In this document: positions 1 to 7,852 of the stretch, one piece after another
How the letters are laid out: every line of letters begins with the position of its first letter
Numbering within the stretch: the stretch's first letter is position 1
Notes under the pieces: generated by a model
What the model saw: the letters and a program-made list of their open reading frames with translations, nothing else
The model's database searches: none
Told to the model about the DNA's origin: nothing
Assembly: GCA_049673305.1 (NCBI GenBank)
Contig: JBATXM010000222.1
Coordinates: 40,632-104,631 of the forward strand
Source: GCA-003244245 sp049673305
GTDB taxonomy: Bacteria; Actinomycetota; Actinomycetes; Mycobacteriales; Pseudonocardiaceae
Direction: 5' to 3'
DNA: 64,000 bases
Program-made: the position numbers and the translations under genes

Positions 1-2
1 TG

Positions 3-566
3 GGGGTGGCCGACCGGCTGACCCTCAACGAGGTCATCTTGCAGCGTGTCGGCGGGGTGGTCACCATCGCGATGGGGCTGGTGTTCATCGGGCTGGTGCC
101 GGCGTTGCAGCGGGACCTGCGGATCCATCCCCGACCCGAGTTGCATCCCCGCCCCGAGTTGCACCCGCGAGCAGGACTGCACCCGCGAGCCGGGCTGGGG
201 CCACGGCACGTGCTGGGCGCCCCGCTGCTGGGCGCGGTGTTCGGGCTCGGCTGGACGCCGTGCCTCGGGCCCACCCTCGTCGGGGTCACCGCGTTGGCCG
301 TCGGTACCCCCGGCGCCGTCCTGGCTCGTGGCGTGCTGTTGGTGGCCGCCTACTGCCTGGGTCTGGGAGTGCCCTTCCTACTCCTCGCGCTGGGCCTGCG
401 GCGGGCCGTGCGGGCGGTGTCCTGGCTGCGCCAGCACGTCCGCGGCGTGCAGCTGGCCGGTGGGGCATTGCTCATCGCGGTCGGTGTGGCGCTGGTCACC
501 GGGCTGTGGGCGGAGCTCATCGCGATACTGCGCGGGCCGGTCGCCGGCTTCGAGACGCCGATTTAA
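3..566 (+). CDS. ccdA: CcdA-type cytochrome c biogenesis membrane protein (5' truncated by window)
   Basis: Partial. The frame is open from base 3 and the first in-frame GTG (base 6) lies mid-protein, so the gene begins before the window. The visible part has three hydrophobic segments and a TPCLGPTL motif carrying one of the two redox Cys of CcdA proteins, which pass electrons across the membrane to reduce apocytochrome c. The cytoplasmic loop contains an unusual tandem repeat (HPRPEL twice, then HPRAGL twice, bases about 126-200). resB follows 10 nt after the stop. The order ccdA-resB-ccsA matches system II cytochrome c assembly loci of mycobacteria (Rv0527-Rv0529). Confidence 0.85.
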   Translation, partial: GVADRLTLNEVILQRVGGVVTIAMGLVFIGLVPALQRDLRIHPRPELHPRPELHPRAGLHPRAGLGPRHVLGAPLLGAVFGLGWTPCLGPTLVGVTALAVGTPGAVLARGVLLVAAYCLGLGVPFLLLALGLRRAVRAVSWLRQHVRGVQLAGGALLIAVGVALVTGLWAELIAILRGPVAGFETPI

Positions 567-576
567 GCCGATTGAA

Positions 577-2238
577 ATGATGCGGACGCACCCCGTCACT
601 GCCGTGTTGCGGAACACCTGGCGCGGGCTGACCAGCATGCGCACCGCCCTGGTCCTGCTGTTCCTGCTGGCGCTGGCCGCGTTGCCGGGGGCACTGCTGC
701 CGCAGTACTCGCTGAACCCCGAGCGGGTCCACACCTACCAGGCTCAGCATCCGAACCTAGCCCCGGTGCTGGACCGGCTGGGCGCCTTTGAGGTGTTCGC
801 CAGTCCCTGGTTCGCGGCGATCTATCTGCTGCTGTTTGTGTCCCTGGTGGGCTGCGTGGTGCCGCGCAGCGTTGAGTACGCCCGGCAGCTGCGCCGGGCT
901 CCGGTGGCCACTCCCCGAAACCTGGGCCGGCTGCCGCACCACGCTCGTGCTGAGTCAACGTGCACCCCCGAGCAGGTTCTCGCGCAGGCCCGACGACGTC
1001 TGCGTGGCTGGCGCATCGCCGAGCGGGAGGAGCCCGGTGGTGCCCGGACGCTGTCCGCTGAGCGCGGCTACCTGCGGGAAGCTGGCAACCTCGTCTTCCA
1101 TCTCGCCCTGCTCGGGCTGCTGGTGTCATTCGCCATCGGCAAGTTGGTCGGCTATCAGGGCCAGGTGATCGTGCTTGCCAACGGATCACAGTTCTGCAAC
1201 TCCGGCCCGTTGGCCTATGACTCGTTCACCCCCGGCCGGTCCGTGGACGGCACCGCGCTGGAACCGTTCTGCGTGCACGTCAATTCCTTCACCCCGACGT
1301 ACTTGCTCACCGGGCAGCCCCGCGAGTTCCGGGCCACCCTCTCCTACCAGGGCCCCGATGACCTGACCACCGGCACCTGGCATCCCTACCACCTGGAGGT
1401 CAACGACCCGCTTCGGATCGGTAGCACCCGGGTCTACCTGGTTGGTCACGGTTACGCCCCGCAGTTCACCGTCACCTTTCCTGACGGGCAGCGGCGCACC
1501 GAGGTGGTGCAGTGGCCGCCGGTGGACATGACCACCCTGCTGTCGGAGGGCACGACCAAGTTCGACCCGCCTGGGGTGACCGAAGACGCCGTACGGCGTA
1601 CTCACCAGCTTGCGATCACCGGGCTGTTCGCGCCGACTGCGGCGTTTCAGGGGTCGTTGCTGTCTTCCCGGTTCCCGGACCTGTTTGATCCGGCCGTCGC
1701 GGTCGACGTGCTCAAGGGCGATCTGGGCAACAACTCCGGTCGCGGCCAGTCCCTCTTCTCGATTGAGCAGTCGATGGTGGACTCTGGACGGCTCAAGCAG
1801 GTGGCGCGGCGGAATGTGCGCCTCGGTGAGCAGTTCACCCTGCCTGACCGTACGGTGGTGCACTTTGACGGGGTGACCCGGTTCGTCTCGCTGCAGGTCT
1901 CTTACGACCCGGCGCAGCGCTGGGTGTTGGTGTTCGCGGTGCTGGTGCTCGGTGGTCTCGGGTTGTCCCTGGCGGTGAAGCGCCGCCGGTTCTGGGTGCG
2001 CGTCACTCCGGCCGGACTGGCCGGTACCGTGGTCGAGCTGGGTGGGCTGGCCCGCACCGAGGCCGCTGGCTACGGCGAGGAGTTCGACCGGATCGCGGCC
2101 GAGCTACTGGCGCCAGGGTGGGCGGCTCCACCGGTGCCCGCCGGAGGTTCTCAGAACGCCGGAGGTTCTCAGAACGCCGCAGTTCCGCAGGAAGGAGGAG
2201 CGCGTGATGCTGATCAACCCGATGCTAGCCTCCTATAG
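577..2238 (+). CDS. resB: ResB-like cytochrome c biogenesis protein
   Basis: 553 aa from the ATG at 577 (a second ATG follows at 580); the open frame extends further upstream but would overlap ccdA. ResB/Ccs1 works with CcsA to export heme and ligate it to apocytochrome c outside the membrane. Visible are three N-terminal membrane segments (around residues 20-45, 85-110 and 170-190), a large extracytoplasmic domain and a final membrane segment near residue 450. The cytoplasmic tail carries a tandem GGSQNA repeat (bases about 2144-2179). The 3' end overlaps ccsA by 32 nt, indicating translational coupling. Confidence 0.88.
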   Translation: MMRTHPVTAVLRNTWRGLTSMRTALVLLFLLALAALPGALLPQYSLNPERVHTYQAQHPNLAPVLDRLGAFEVFASPWFAAIYLLLFVSLVGCVVPRSVEYARQLRRAPVATPRNLGRLPHHARAESTCTPEQVLAQARRRLRGWRIAEREEPGGARTLSAERGYLREAGNLVFHLALLGLLVSFAIGKLVGYQGQVIVLANGSQFCNSGPLAYDSFTPGRSVDGTALEPFCVHVNSFTPTYLLTGQPREFRATLSYQGPDDLTTGTWHPYHLEVNDPLRIGSTRVYLVGHGYAPQFTVTFPDGQRRTEVVQWPPVDMTTLLSEGTTKFDPPGVTEDAVRRTHQLAITGLFAPTAAFQGSLLSSRFPDLFDPAVAVDVLKGDLGNNSGRGQSLFSIEQSMVDSGRLKQVARRNVRLGEQFTLPDRTVVHFDGVTRFVSLQVSYDPAQRWVLVFAVLVLGGLGLSLAVKRRRFWVRVTPAGLAGTVVELGGLARTEAAGYGEEFDRIAAELLAPGWAAPPVPAGGSQNAGGSQNAAVPQEGGARDADQPDASLL

Positions 2239-3256
2239 CGACCTCGCCTATGGCACCGCGCTGGTGCTGTATCTGCTCGCCATGCTGCTCCATGCCGTGG
2301 AGTACGCAGCCGGCCCGGTCCCGGTCGTCGCCCCAGTGCGAAACACAGGGGGAAACACAGCGCAAAACGCGGTGGGAAATACGGCCCTCAAGGGCAACGG
2401 GCCCGTGGCCACACTGGCTCCTCCAGACCAGGCTTCTTCAGGCCCGGTTCCGTTAGGCCGGGCTGCTTTAGGCAATGCGCCGCAGCGGGGAAAACCCGAG
2501 CGGATCGGCCGGTCCGCAGTGGCGCTCACCGGCCTGGCCGCGCTGGTGCACGCCAGCTCGTTGGTGTTGCGGGGAGTCGCGATCGGCCGGGTGCCCTGGG
2601 CCAACATGTACGAGTTCACCTCGGCGATCTGCTTCGTTGCGGTAGCCGGTTGGCTGATGGCGCTGTACCGGCAACCCCAGGGGCACCGGAAACCCGGTTC
2701 CGGAGCGGCGTTACAGCGGCTGGGCGGGTTTGTGCTGCTGCCTGTCGTGGTGCTGATGTTCCTGGGCGGCACGGTTCTCTACGCTCAGGCCGCGCCGCTG
2801 ATCCCGGCGCTGAATTCGTACTGGATCACGATCCATGTCTCCGCCGCAGCCACCGCATCGGGCATCCTGCTGGTCTCTGGAGTGGCCAGCGTGCTGTACC
2901 TCCTCAGCGCGGGGGACGGCTCGCAGCTTGCCGCCCGGCTGCCCGCTAGCGCCACCCTGGACCGGCTGGCGTACCGCACCGCGGTTCTCGCCCTGCCGAT
3001 CTGGACTTTCGCGATCATCACCGGCGCGATCTGGGCAGAGGCAGCGTGGGGCCGCTACTGGGGTTGGGACCCGAAGGAGACCTGCGCGCTGGTCGCCTGG
3101 GTGGTCTATGCGGGTTACCTCCACGCCAGGGCGACGGCCGGATGGCGCGGTTCGCCTGCGGCGTGGATCAACGTGGTTGGCTTCGGGGTGATGTTGTTCA
3201 ACTTGTTCTTCGTCAATATCGTCATCGCCGGGTTCCACTCCTACGCCGGGATCTGA
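2207..3256 (+). CDS. ccsA: CcsA/ResC heme handling protein for cytochrome c assembly
   Basis: 349 aa. The start is placed at ATG 2207 because AAGGAGGAG lies 7 nt upstream; a GTG at 2204 is possible, and longer in-frame starts lie inside resB. The multi-pass protein has the tryptophan-rich WWD motif (WGRYWGWDPKET, near residue 285) that presents heme, plus conserved His in TIHVSA, YLHAR and FHSYAG. An Asn/Gly-rich repetitive linker (NTGGNTAQNAVGNTA, about residues 44-60) sits between the first helix and the core and is unusual for the family. It forms the system II synthetase with ResB. Confidence 0.9.
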   Translation: MLINPMLASYSDLAYGTALVLYLLAMLLHAVEYAAGPVPVVAPVRNTGGNTAQNAVGNTALKGNGPVATLAPPDQASSGPVPLGRAALGNAPQRGKPERIGRSAVALTGLAALVHASSLVLRGVAIGRVPWANMYEFTSAICFVAVAGWLMALYRQPQGHRKPGSGAALQRLGGFVLLPVVVLMFLGGTVLYAQAAPLIPALNSYWITIHVSAAATASGILLVSGVASVLYLLSAGDGSQLAARLPASATLDRLAYRTAVLALPIWTFAIITGAIWAEAAWGRYWGWDPKETCALVAWVVYAGYLHARATAGWRGSPAAWINVVGFGVMLFNLFFVNIVIAGFHSYAGI

Positions 3257-3300
3257 CAGTGGTTTTCAGGGGAGACAAGTCAGGGAAGACAAGTGACGCC

Positions 3301-4296
3301 ATGGATGAGTCGATGAGTGGCCCGTCCGGCGCTAACCGGCTGCCCGGGCCGCCGGTGGACCCCTCGCACGACCTGTCCTGCGCCCAGCTGCTGCGCCAGA
3401 CGCCCAGGTCGCCGCAGTCTGGATGGCGTCGAGCGCTGTTCGTCGCCTCCGCGGGCACGGTCAACCTCGGGGAGAGCGCCGCTGAGCTGCAGCGTCGGGA
3501 ACTGATCTCTCGGGTCAACCAGCCACTGAACGGCTGTTACAAGATTGCGATGCTGAGCCTCAAGGGCGGCGTGGGCAAGACCACCATCACCGCCACGCTG
3601 GGCTCGACCCTGGCATCGCTACGCGGTGACCGGGTGATCGGGGTGGACGCCAATCCCGACCGGGGCACGCTGGCCCAGAAGATCCCGATGGAGACCACCG
3701 CCACGGTGCGCCACCTGCTCCGTGACGCCGATCGGATCCGCCGGTACTCCGATATCCGGTCCTACACCTCGCAAGGCCCTAGCCGCCTCGAGATCCTCGC
3801 CAGCGAGCAGGATCCCGCGGTATCCGAGGCCTTCAGCGAGGCCGATTACCGGCGCACGGTGACTGTGCTGGAACATTTCTACAATATCGTGCTCACTGAC
3901 TGCGGGACCGGGCTGATGCACTCGGCGATGAAAGGCGTGCTGGACCTGGCACACTCCCTGGTCGTTGTCTCGTCCAGCTCGATCGACGGTGCGCGTTCGG
4001 CGTCGGCCACCTTGGACTGGCTGGACGCACATGGATACCGCGAGTTGGTTGGCCGGTCGGTCGCTGTGATCAACTCGGTGCGACCGGCCGCAGGCAAGGT
4101 GGACCTGGAGCGGGTCGCCACGCACTTCGCCGCCCGCTGCCGCTCGGTCTGCTGGATGCCCTTCGATGAGCACCTTGAAGAGGGTGGTGAGATCGACCTC
4201 GACCGTCTCGGTCACAGCGCCCGGTTGGCCGCCCTGGAGCTGGCCGCGACTGTCGCCGACGACTTTCCGCACACGCTCCCGTGGGCCCACCGGTAG
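3301..4296 (+). CDS. ParA/MinD-like P-loop ATPase linked to the ccs locus
   Basis: 331 aa from ATG 3301; a GTG at 3259 would add 14 residues. It has a deviant Walker A (LKGGVGKTT, near residue 84), a DANPD switch region and VLTDCGTG as Walker B, typical of SIMIBI ATPases. The same type of protein follows ccsA in mycobacteria (Rv0530 position), so the link to cytochrome c assembly or membrane organisation is conserved by synteny, but its function is not established. No parB or centromere-like repeats are seen nearby, arguing against chromosome partition. It is convergent with the small gene at 4320-4490. Confidence 0.75.
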   Translation: MDESMSGPSGANRLPGPPVDPSHDLSCAQLLRQTPRSPQSGWRRALFVASAGTVNLGESAAELQRRELISRVNQPLNGCYKIAMLSLKGGVGKTTITATLGSTLASLRGDRVIGVDANPDRGTLAQKIPMETTATVRHLLRDADRIRRYSDIRSYTSQGPSRLEILASEQDPAVSEAFSEADYRRTVTVLEHFYNIVLTDCGTGLMHSAMKGVLDLAHSLVVVSSSSIDGARSASATLDWLDAHGYRELVGRSVAVINSVRPAAGKVDLERVATHFAARCRSVCWMPFDEHLEEGGEIDLDRLGHSARLAALELAATVADDFPHTLPWAHR

Positions 4297-4319
4297 GGGC
4301 TCACCCGTAGCGACGTGCG

Positions 4320-4490
4320 TCAGCTCTCGTCTTTGCCAGGCTGCTGGCGGTTGCGGTTCAAGCCACGAAGGAACTCCGGATCGTCGTCCGGTGCGAGCAC
4401 TGAGCGCGCGGTTGGTCGCTGCGGGCGAACCGCTTTCCACAGCACCGTGGTGACCGTAGCCACCCCGATCGCCGCCATCAGGTACAGCAC
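4320..4490 (-). CDS. Small single-pass membrane protein, 56 aa
   Basis: Starts with GTG at 4490, 8 nt after a clear GGAGG. One N-terminal hydrophobic helix (LYLMAAIGVATVTTVLW) is followed by a charged tail with PDDDPEFLRGLNR. Codon use is normal for this genome and the SD is strong, so I regard it as real. Similar short proteins with a DDDPEFLR-type tail are common hypotheticals in actinomycetes; function unknown. It lies 75 bp downstream of bldC on the same strand and may be co-transcribed. Confidence 0.65.
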   Translation of the reverse strand: MLYLMAAIGVATVTTVLWKAVRPQRPTARSVLAPDDDPEFLRGLNRNRQQPGKDES

Positions 4491-4565
4491 GGCAGCCACC
4501 TCCTACCCGTTGTCACCGGGCGTAGTATCCACCGGCGAAGCTGGCGAACTGGCGTCACCTGGACG

Positions 4566-4805
4566 TCATCCGGCGGTTTTGCGGGCAGTGCGCTCCGATG
4601 GGCGATCTAGTGGCGCCGGAGTCGTGAGCGAGGCGAGCAGCGCGCGAACCTCGGTCTCGCGAAACCGTCGGTGCCCGCCCGGAGTCCTGATCGAGCCGAT
4701 CCGCCCAGCGGAGGCCCATCGGGTGACCGTCTTGGGGTCCACTCGGAACAATGCAGCTACCTCCCCTGGGGTGAGCAGGCGTTCAGTGTGCTGTGGCTGG
4801 GACAT
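4566..4805 (-). CDS. bldC: BldC-family MerR-like developmental regulator
   Basis: 79 aa from ATG 4805. The whole protein is one MerR-type winged helix-turn-helix: LLTPGEVAALFRVDPKTV is the helix-turn-helix and RTPGGHRRF the wing. BldC proteins lack an effector domain, bind DNA cooperatively on direct repeats and delay development in Streptomyces. Size and motif match the family closely. The longer open frame (to 4835) adds ten residues without a better ribosome site. Confidence 0.88.
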   Translation of the reverse strand: MSQPQHTERLLTPGEVAALFRVDPKTVTRWASAGRIGSIRTPGGHRRFRETEVRALLASLTTPAPLDRPSERTARKTAG

Positions 4806-4956
4806 CGCGGGCCTCCCCAAGCTCGTCGACCTCACAGTCTGGACCTACCGGAGTATCGTGACAGGTCGTACGGCAGGTACTCGAACGGTTCTGTAGAGGT
4901 AAAGCGTCGGTAATAGGATGAACCGCCCCAAACTCGTGTCTCGACCGGGTGGACAA

Positions 4957-4999
4957 GAAGTTGGCCCCTGACCATCACTACCGGTCAGGGGCCAACTTC
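4957..4999. terminator. Perfect 17-bp hairpin, likely bidirectional terminator
   Basis: Two perfectly complementary 17-nt arms (GAAGTTGGCCCCTGACC and its reverse complement) flank a 9-nt loop. It sits 28 bp past the csbD stop and upstream of bldC, so it should end csbD transcription and insulate bldC. There is no long T-tract, as is usual in actinomycetes. Confidence 0.75.
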
Positions 5000-5026
5000 C
5001 GATTGTAGCAGAGCGGATCGGCGTCG

Positions 5027-5197
5027 TTACTTGAAGACGTCTTTGATCTTTTCGCCGGCCTGCTTGACGTTGCCCTTGGTCTCATCGGCCTTACCCTCGG
5101 CCTGGAGTTCCTCGTCATCGGTTGCCTCGCCGGCGGCCTGCTTGCCCTTGCCTTTGAGCTCTTCGGCCTTGTTCTTGGCTTTATCGTCCAGCCCCAT
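5027..5197 (-). CDS. csbD: CsbD-family stress protein
   Basis: 56 aa from ATG 5197, with AAGGAG upstream. The sequence is short, hydrophilic and Lys/Glu/Gly-rich, beginning MGLDDKAKNKAEELKGKGKQ and ending GEKIKDVFK, the typical CsbD layout. These proteins are general-stress induced (SigB-type control in Bacillus); molecular role unclear. The next two genes on the same strand also look stress or envelope related. Confidence 0.85.
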   Translation of the reverse strand: MGLDDKAKNKAEELKGKGKQAAGEATDDEELQAEGKADETKGNVKQAGEKIKDVFK

Positions 5198-5260
5198 CGT
5201 TTTCTCCTTCAGTGGTGTCCGGCGCCTCGCCGGGCAGTGAGGCGCCCTTACCGCGATCCA

Positions 5261-5881
5261 TCACGCCGACAGCAGCCGTTGGAAGAATTCGCGGTAGCGC
5301 TGGAAGCTCACCCGCAGCTCCTCGGTCGATGTCGGGTCGGTGACCTGCCCGCGAGTGACGTTCTCCTGGATCTCTCGCAGGGTCCGCTCGACGAGCACGC
5401 TGGCCTCCTGGACCGCACGCTGCGGGTCGTCAACGAAAGTACCCTGAACGTGCTGCCACTGGTCGCGCAGGCCGGCCGGGTCATTGAGCAGCCCCACGCG
5501 CTCCGCGCTGCCATCGGCGGCGACCTCATCACGCGGGCGGTCCCGGAACTGCCCAGGTCCGCCCGCTTGGGGTGTGGATGGCTCGTATCCGGCGGAAGTC
5601 TCGTATCGGGGGGTCTCGGACACCGGGCTCGGGTATCCGGGGGTCTCGTATGCAGCGTCGTCGGGCCGTGGCGTGACGTCGTGGGCCGTGACGTCGTGGG
5701 GCTCAGCGGCAGTTACCGGGTAGTTGTGGGACTCAGCAGTTCCCGGGTAGCTGGCGGGGCCCGGGGCGTCTCGGTCCTCTTTGTCCAGCATGCGGTTTAA
5801 CTCACTGTCCACGAAGCGGCGTACCCGCCCGCCCAGGCCTTCTCGCCGCTCTGGCTCCCCGTGCTGTTCACGGGTGTTCAT
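5261..5881 (-). CDS. Hypothetical protein with repetitive linker, paralogue of the next gene
   Basis: 206 aa from ATG 5881, 6 nt after GGAGG; the longer frame to 5956 overlaps the upstream gene. It has a charged N-terminal helix (GGRVRRFVDSELNRMLDK), a low-complexity Tyr/Pro/Thr linker (residues about 45-115, with HDVTAHDVTP and repeated YETP/SETP) and a helical C-terminal domain (WQHVQGTFVDDP through FQRYREFFQRLL). That C-terminal domain matches the C-terminus of 5953-6486 in order and spacing, so the two are paralogues. No catalytic motif is seen; function unknown. Confidence 0.65.
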   Translation of the reverse strand: MNTREQHGEPERREGLGGRVRRFVDSELNRMLDKEDRDAPGPASYPGTAESHNYPVTAAEPHDVTAHDVTPRPDDAAYETPGYPSPVSETPRYETSAGYEPSTPQAGGPGQFRDRPRDEVAADGSAERVGLLNDPAGLRDQWQHVQGTFVDDPQRAVQEASVLVERTLREIQENVTRGQVTDPTSTEELRVSFQRYREFFQRLLSA

Positions 5882-5952
5882 GTGTGCCTCCTGTGCCGCT
5901 GCTAGGTAATTTCTTGATGTTGTCTTGTGGCCGGTCACTGCTCCGCCGGGCC

Positions 5953-6486
5953 TCACCCGCTGACGAGCTCGTCGAACAGTGCGCGGTAGTGCACGAACGC
6001 TTGGCGCAGTTCCTCGGTGTTCACCGCACCGGGGTGACCGTGATGGTTTCGACGGGCGGCATGGGCTGCGCGGTAATGCTCGACGATCTGCGGATGGTCG
6101 GCGGCGACAAGCTCGGCCCGTTCACTGAAGTCCTCCACCGGGTAGCCACGGTCCCGCATCACGTCGGTGACCAGCCGATCCGCCTCATCCAGCGCGTGTC
6201 CGGGTTGATCCACGAAGTCGGTCTGCACGGTCTCCCAGCGTCGGGTGTAACGATCGCGGGCCGCAGGCTCCAACTGACGGATCTCGAGCTGATCGCGCCG
6301 ATCGGCGACATCGCGCAGATGGCGCTCCGCATCGCGTTCGTTACCGCGCATCGCTACTTCGCGGTCGTACTCGGGCCCGAATCGTTCCTGCAGGCTGGCG
6401 CGGCTTCGCCAGCGTGCAGCGATGATCACCAGCACAATGATCACCAATATGGCGATCGCTAAGATGACCCAGCCAACCGTGTTCAT
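5953..6486 (-). CDS. Membrane-anchored protein with the same C-terminal domain
   Basis: 177 aa from ATG 6486 (GGAGG six nt upstream; a GTG at 6489 is too close to it). One N-terminal membrane helix (VGWVILAIAILVIIVLVII) is followed by a charged cytoplasmic helical region. The C-terminal half (WETVQTDFVDQPGHALDEAD through NTEELRQAFVHYRALFDELV) parallels the soluble paralogue downstream. The two genes are 71 bp apart and probably one transcription unit: one form soluble, one membrane-bound. Function unknown; an envelope-stress role is inference. Confidence 0.7.
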   Translation of the reverse strand: MNTVGWVILAIAILVIIVLVIIAARWRSRASLQERFGPEYDREVAMRGNERDAERHLRDVADRRDQLEIRQLEPAARDRYTRRWETVQTDFVDQPGHALDEADRLVTDVMRDRGYPVEDFSERAELVAADHPQIVEHYRAAHAARRNHHGHPGAVNTEELRQAFVHYRALFDELVSG

Positions 6487-6661
6487 CACAAACCTCCACC
6501 GCAGCTAATTCCTTGGTCAAAAGCTACCCATTGACCGAAAGTGTTACACAAGTTTCACCTACTTGGCCCATCGTGCCGCCGAGTTTAGGCACCACGCCTA
6601 TGCCCGTCCGGGCTGCCTACGCCCGTCCGGGCCTAAGCCGGTGGGGTTAAACTCAGGGGTC

Positions 6662-6949
6662 GTGGTGGCACCGCAGAACCTACCGAGGCATCCCGCGCTC
6701 GCCCGCGACGTGGCGCTGTACAGCGCGGCCCGGCTGGCCCTGGTGGCCGTCATAGCATTGCTCTTGCTGCTGGCCGGCGTCCCGCTCCTGGTGGCGCTCC
6801 TGCTGGCGGTGGTGGTGGCGCTGCCGTTGTCGGTGCTGCTGCTGGGCTCGTTGCGGGCCCGGGTGAACGCCGGCCTGGCCGTCGCGGGGGAGCGCCGCCG
6901 GGCCGAGCGGGATCGGCTGCGCCGCCAGCTCCGTGGCGAGAAGCCCTGA
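6662..6949 (+). CDS. DUF4229-like small membrane protein
   Basis: 95 aa from GTG 6662 (CAGGGG upstream); the longer frame from 6563 runs through a Gly/Pro-rich repeat that does not look coding. Two hydrophobic helices (residues about 15-65) are followed by a basic amphipathic tail (AGERRRAERDRLRRQLRG). This layout and the position beside menA fit DUF4229 proteins of actinobacteria. It is convergent with menA, 24 bp apart. Function unknown. Confidence 0.7.
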   Translation: MVAPQNLPRHPALARDVALYSAARLALVAVIALLLLLAGVPLLVALLLAVVVALPLSVLLLGSLRARVNAGLAVAGERRRAERDRLRRQLRGEKP

Positions 6950-6973
6950 ATGCTGAGGGGGGTTGGGTTTATT

Positions 6974-7843
6974 TTATAAGGCCAGGGCGGCAGCTGTTGC
7001 GCTAGCCCACACCAGCAGCGCCAGCGCGGTGTCCCGCAGTACCGGGACCAGGTCTGATCCGGTTGCCCCGCCCCTGACCCGGCGCAGCGCGGGCAGCACC
7101 CAAGCCAGGGCGCCCACGCCGGCCAAGGTACCCCAGCGGGTGGTCGCCAAGCCGAGAGTCACCGCGAACGGCGCGGCTACCAGCGCGGTGTACAGCATGC
7201 GGGTTCGATGATCGCCGAGGCGCACGGCAAGAGTACGTTTGGCCGCTGCGGCGTCGGTGGGAATGTCACGCAAGTTGTTGGCCACCAGCACCGCGGTCGA
7301 CATCGCTCCTACCGCCACGGCCGCGAGGCACCCGGTGACGGTGATCCGCCCACTGACGACGTATTGGGTGCCCAGCACGGCGGCCAGTCCGAAGAAGACG
7401 AACACGGCCAGCTCGCCGAGCCCGGCATAGCCATAAGGATGCGGCCCACTAGTATAGCACCATGCCCCGGCGAAGCACGCCGTGCCCAGCGCCAGCAACC
7501 ACCATTGTCCGGCTAGCGTGATCAGCGCGAGTCCGGCTACCGCAGCGACCGCGAAGCTGGCCAGCGCGGCGATGCGCACCGTGCCGGGTGCTGCGGCGCC
7601 GGATCCGACCAACCGCATCGGACCCACCCGGATGGCGTCGGTGCCGCGAATGCCGTCCGAGTAGTCGTTGGCGTAGTTGACTCCGATCACCAGCGCCAGC
7701 GCCACGACCAGCGCGAGCAACGCCCGCGCCCAGTCCGAGGTGTGTTGTGCGGCCGCAGCCCCCCAGCCAACGAGCACCGGTGCGATCGCGTTGGGCATGG
7801 TGCGCGGACGTGCCCCCTGCACCCACTGCGCCACGCTCGCCAC
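6974..7843 (-). CDS. menA: 1,4-dihydroxy-2-naphthoate polyprenyltransferase
   Basis: 289 aa, usual length. MenA attaches the polyprenyl chain to dihydroxynaphthoate, giving demethylmenaquinone in the membrane. The two Asp-rich Mg-diphosphate sites of UbiA-type prenyltransferases are visible: NDYSD at residues 59-63 and NNLRDIPTD at 189-197, among about eight membrane helices. It follows the SH3b secreted protein gene by 9 bp and menE by about 1.5 kb on the same strand, suggesting one menaquinone operon. Confidence 0.93.
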   Translation of the reverse strand: MASVAQWVQGARPRTMPNAIAPVLVGWGAAAAQHTSDWARALLALVVALALVIGVNYANDYSDGIRGTDAIRVGPMRLVGSGAAAPGTVRIAALASFAVAAVAGLALITLAGQWWLLALGTACFAGAWCYTSGPHPYGYAGLGELAVFVFFGLAAVLGTQYVVSGRITVTGCLAAVAVGAMSTAVLVANNLRDIPTDAAAAKRTLAVRLGDHRTRMLYTALVAAPFAVTLGLATTRWGTLAGVGALAWVLPALRRVRGGATGSDLVPVLRDTALALLVWASATAAALAL

Positions 7844-7852
7844 GGGCCAACC

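Noticed and set aside
3301..4296. Chromosome or plasmid partition ParA
   Set aside because: No parB or parS-like repeats; position after ccsA matches the conserved Rv0530-type protein instead.
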